The position numbers and the translations under genes are program-made. Positions 4,943 to 5,950 of a stretch of DNA of 5,950 nt are shown one piece after another. Within the stretch, counting starts at the first letter, position 1. Every line of letters begins with the position of its first letter. Location of the stretch: the NCBI GenBank assembly GCA_946481265.1, contig CAMLNE010000268.1, positions 1 to 5,950 on the forward strand, in the 5' to 3' direction. The notes beneath the pieces are model-generated. The model searched no databases. It had not been told where the DNA came from and saw nothing but the letters and a program-made list of their open reading frames with translations. This stretch comes from an uncultured Panacagrimonas sp. (GTDB lineage Bacteria; Pseudomonadota; Gammaproteobacteria; Nevskiales; Nevskiaceae).

Positions 4943-5950
4943 ATGCGGGGCATCGACAAGGATCGGCCGTCGCCCGGGTGGATCGCGCAGCTGCGCGAAC
5001 GCTTTCCCATCGAACGTGAAATCGACCGCGTGCTGACGCGCAAGATGGAGCGTCGCTCGGGGCCGGGATATTCGCCCGTGCCGCTGGGCGCGCTGGTCGA
5101 GGGCGTGCAGTCCCTGCTCCACGAGCAGCTCGGCGGAAACTTCGAGATCTCCAGGGCGCGCTGGCTGTCCGGCGGCGCCTCCAAGCTGCAGATGGCCTTC
5201 GAGCTCGACTGGGACCGTCCCGCCGTCGGTCGATCGCGCACGCCGATGGTGCTGCGCATGGAGCCGGCGGAGTCGATCGTCGAGACCAGCCGCCTGCGCG
5301 AATTCCAGCTCATCAAGGCGTTCGAGGGCACGGTCCCGGTGCCGCCGGTGTACTGGTGCGATGACGAAGGCCGGCATCTGCCGTATCCGGCGCTGATCTA
5401 CGGTTTTGCCGAGGGCGTGACCCGGCCCTCGGCCGCGCAGGCCGGCGTCAGCGGTCTGGGCACGCAGCTGTCGCCCGACCTGCGCGCCCGCCTCGCCCCG
5501 CAGTTCGTCGACTACCTGGTAAAGATCCACACCTTCGACTACCGCAAGGCCGACCTCAGCGCCTTCGACATCCCGGCCGCCAACAGCACGCAATGCGCCG
5601 AGTGGGGCGTCAACTGGTGGGAGCGCGTCTGGGAGGAGGACAACGAGATCGACGAACCGCTGATGCGCCTGTGCGCCGCCTGGCTGCGTCGCAACATGCC
5701 GGTGCTGGACCGACCGGGAATCGTGCATGCGGACTACCGGGTCGGCAATTTCCTGTTCACCGAACACGATTCGCGCATCTCCGCGTGGCTGGACTGGGAG
5801 CTCGGCCGCATCGGCGACCGTCATCAGGATCTGGCCTGGACCACCAGCCGCGCCTTCGGTCACCTGGCCGAGGACGGCAAGACCTTCCTGACCTGCGGCC
5901 TGCTGCCGGAGTCCCAGTTCTTCGATGCCTACGAGAAGGCCTCCGGGCTC
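4943..5950 (+). CDS. APH-fold phosphotransferase, LvaA/ACAD11-like (partial)
   Basis: The first 336 codons of a kinase with the aminoglycoside-phosphotransferase fold; the frame is still open at the window edge. The catalytic loop is HADYRVGN (262-269), with base Asp264 and Asn269, and the metal-binding motif DWE has Asp284, followed by GDRHQDLAW. This Brenner-type pattern fits the branch linked to acyl-CoA metabolism (bacterial LvaA, animal ACAD10/ACAD11 N-terminal domains), which phosphorylates hydroxyacyl-CoAs, rather than antibiotic resistance kinases. HAD replaces the commoner HGD. About 70 residues precede the kinase lobe (GGASKLQMAFEL at about 79-90). I chose the ATG at 4943 because AGGAG (4929-4933) lies 9 bases upstream; an in-frame ATG at 4880 has no such site. 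It is divergent from the MarR-type gene, a likely regulator. The true substrate is unknown. Confidence 0.85.
   Translation, partial: MRGIDKDRPSPGWIAQLRERFPIEREIDRVLTRKMERRSGPGYSPVPLGALVEGVQSLLHEQLGGNFEISRARWLSGGASKLQMAFELDWDRPAVGRSRTPMVLRMEPAESIVETSRLREFQLIKAFEGTVPVPPVYWCDDEGRHLPYPALIYGFAEGVTRPSAAQAGVSGLGTQLSPDLRARLAPQFVDYLVKIHTFDYRKADLSAFDIPAANSTQCAEWGVNWWERVWEEDNEIDEPLMRLCAAWLRRNMPVLDRPGIVHADYRVGNFLFTEHDSRISAWLDWELGRIGDRHQDLAWTTSRAFGHLAEDGKTFLTCGLLPESQFFDAYEKASGL

Noticed and set aside
4355..5863. A 502-codon minus-strand frame crossing the marR-type gene, its promoter region and the kinase
   Set aside because: It crosses a divergent control region and lies antisense to the catalytic motifs of the kinase; composition again fits an antisense artefact.
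4943..5950. Antibiotic resistance aminoglycoside phosphotransferase
   Set aside because: The DYRVGN and DWE-LGRIGD pattern and the long N-terminal lead fit the acyl-CoA-linked branch, and no mobile element or resistance gene is nearby.

Overview
This window is from a GC-rich bacterial chromosome. GC-ending codons, Shine-Dalgarno starts and very tight gene packing suggest a proteobacterium with a large lipid or aromatic catabolic repertoire, but no rRNA or marker gene fixes the taxon. It reads as an accessory catabolic region with acyl-CoA chemistry and two local regulators. I see no tRNA, rRNA, CRISPR array, insertion sequence or phage gene.

Layout. At the left edge, the first 15 codons of a leftward gene for a probable membrane protein leave the window. 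A divergent control region (about 48-246) carries a perfect 8-bp inverted repeat. Rightward from it run a MerR-type regulator (247-942) and, 15 bases later, a class I adenylate-forming acyl-CoA synthetase (958-2502), almost certainly one operon. Converging on it from the right is a leftward pair overlapping by ATGA: a class II aldolase/adducin-fold protein (3249-3935), then a sulfite-oxidase-fold molybdopterin protein (2545-3252). Upstream of that pair on the same strand lies a MarR-type regulator (4036-4641). Across a 301-base divergent control region, an APH-fold kinase of the LvaA/ACAD10-ACAD11 type starts at 4943 and runs off the right edge.

How the genes may work together. The synthetase would activate a carboxylic acid to its CoA thioester. 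Kinases of the LvaA/ACAD11 kind are known to phosphorylate hydroxyacyl-CoAs, so activation followed by phosphorylation and dehydration is a reasonable but unproven theme. The MarR protein probably controls itself and perhaps the kinase: a 17-bp palindrome covers the predicted start site of its own promoter, and a second palindrome lies in the kinase leader.

The least expected item is the aldolase-fold protein. At the positions matching the three zinc-binding histidines of fuculose-phosphate aldolase it has Arg92, Met94 and Asn155, yet it keeps Glu73. Its gene is translationally coupled to a soluble molybdopterin protein that has no export signal. I cannot name a characterised system with this pairing.
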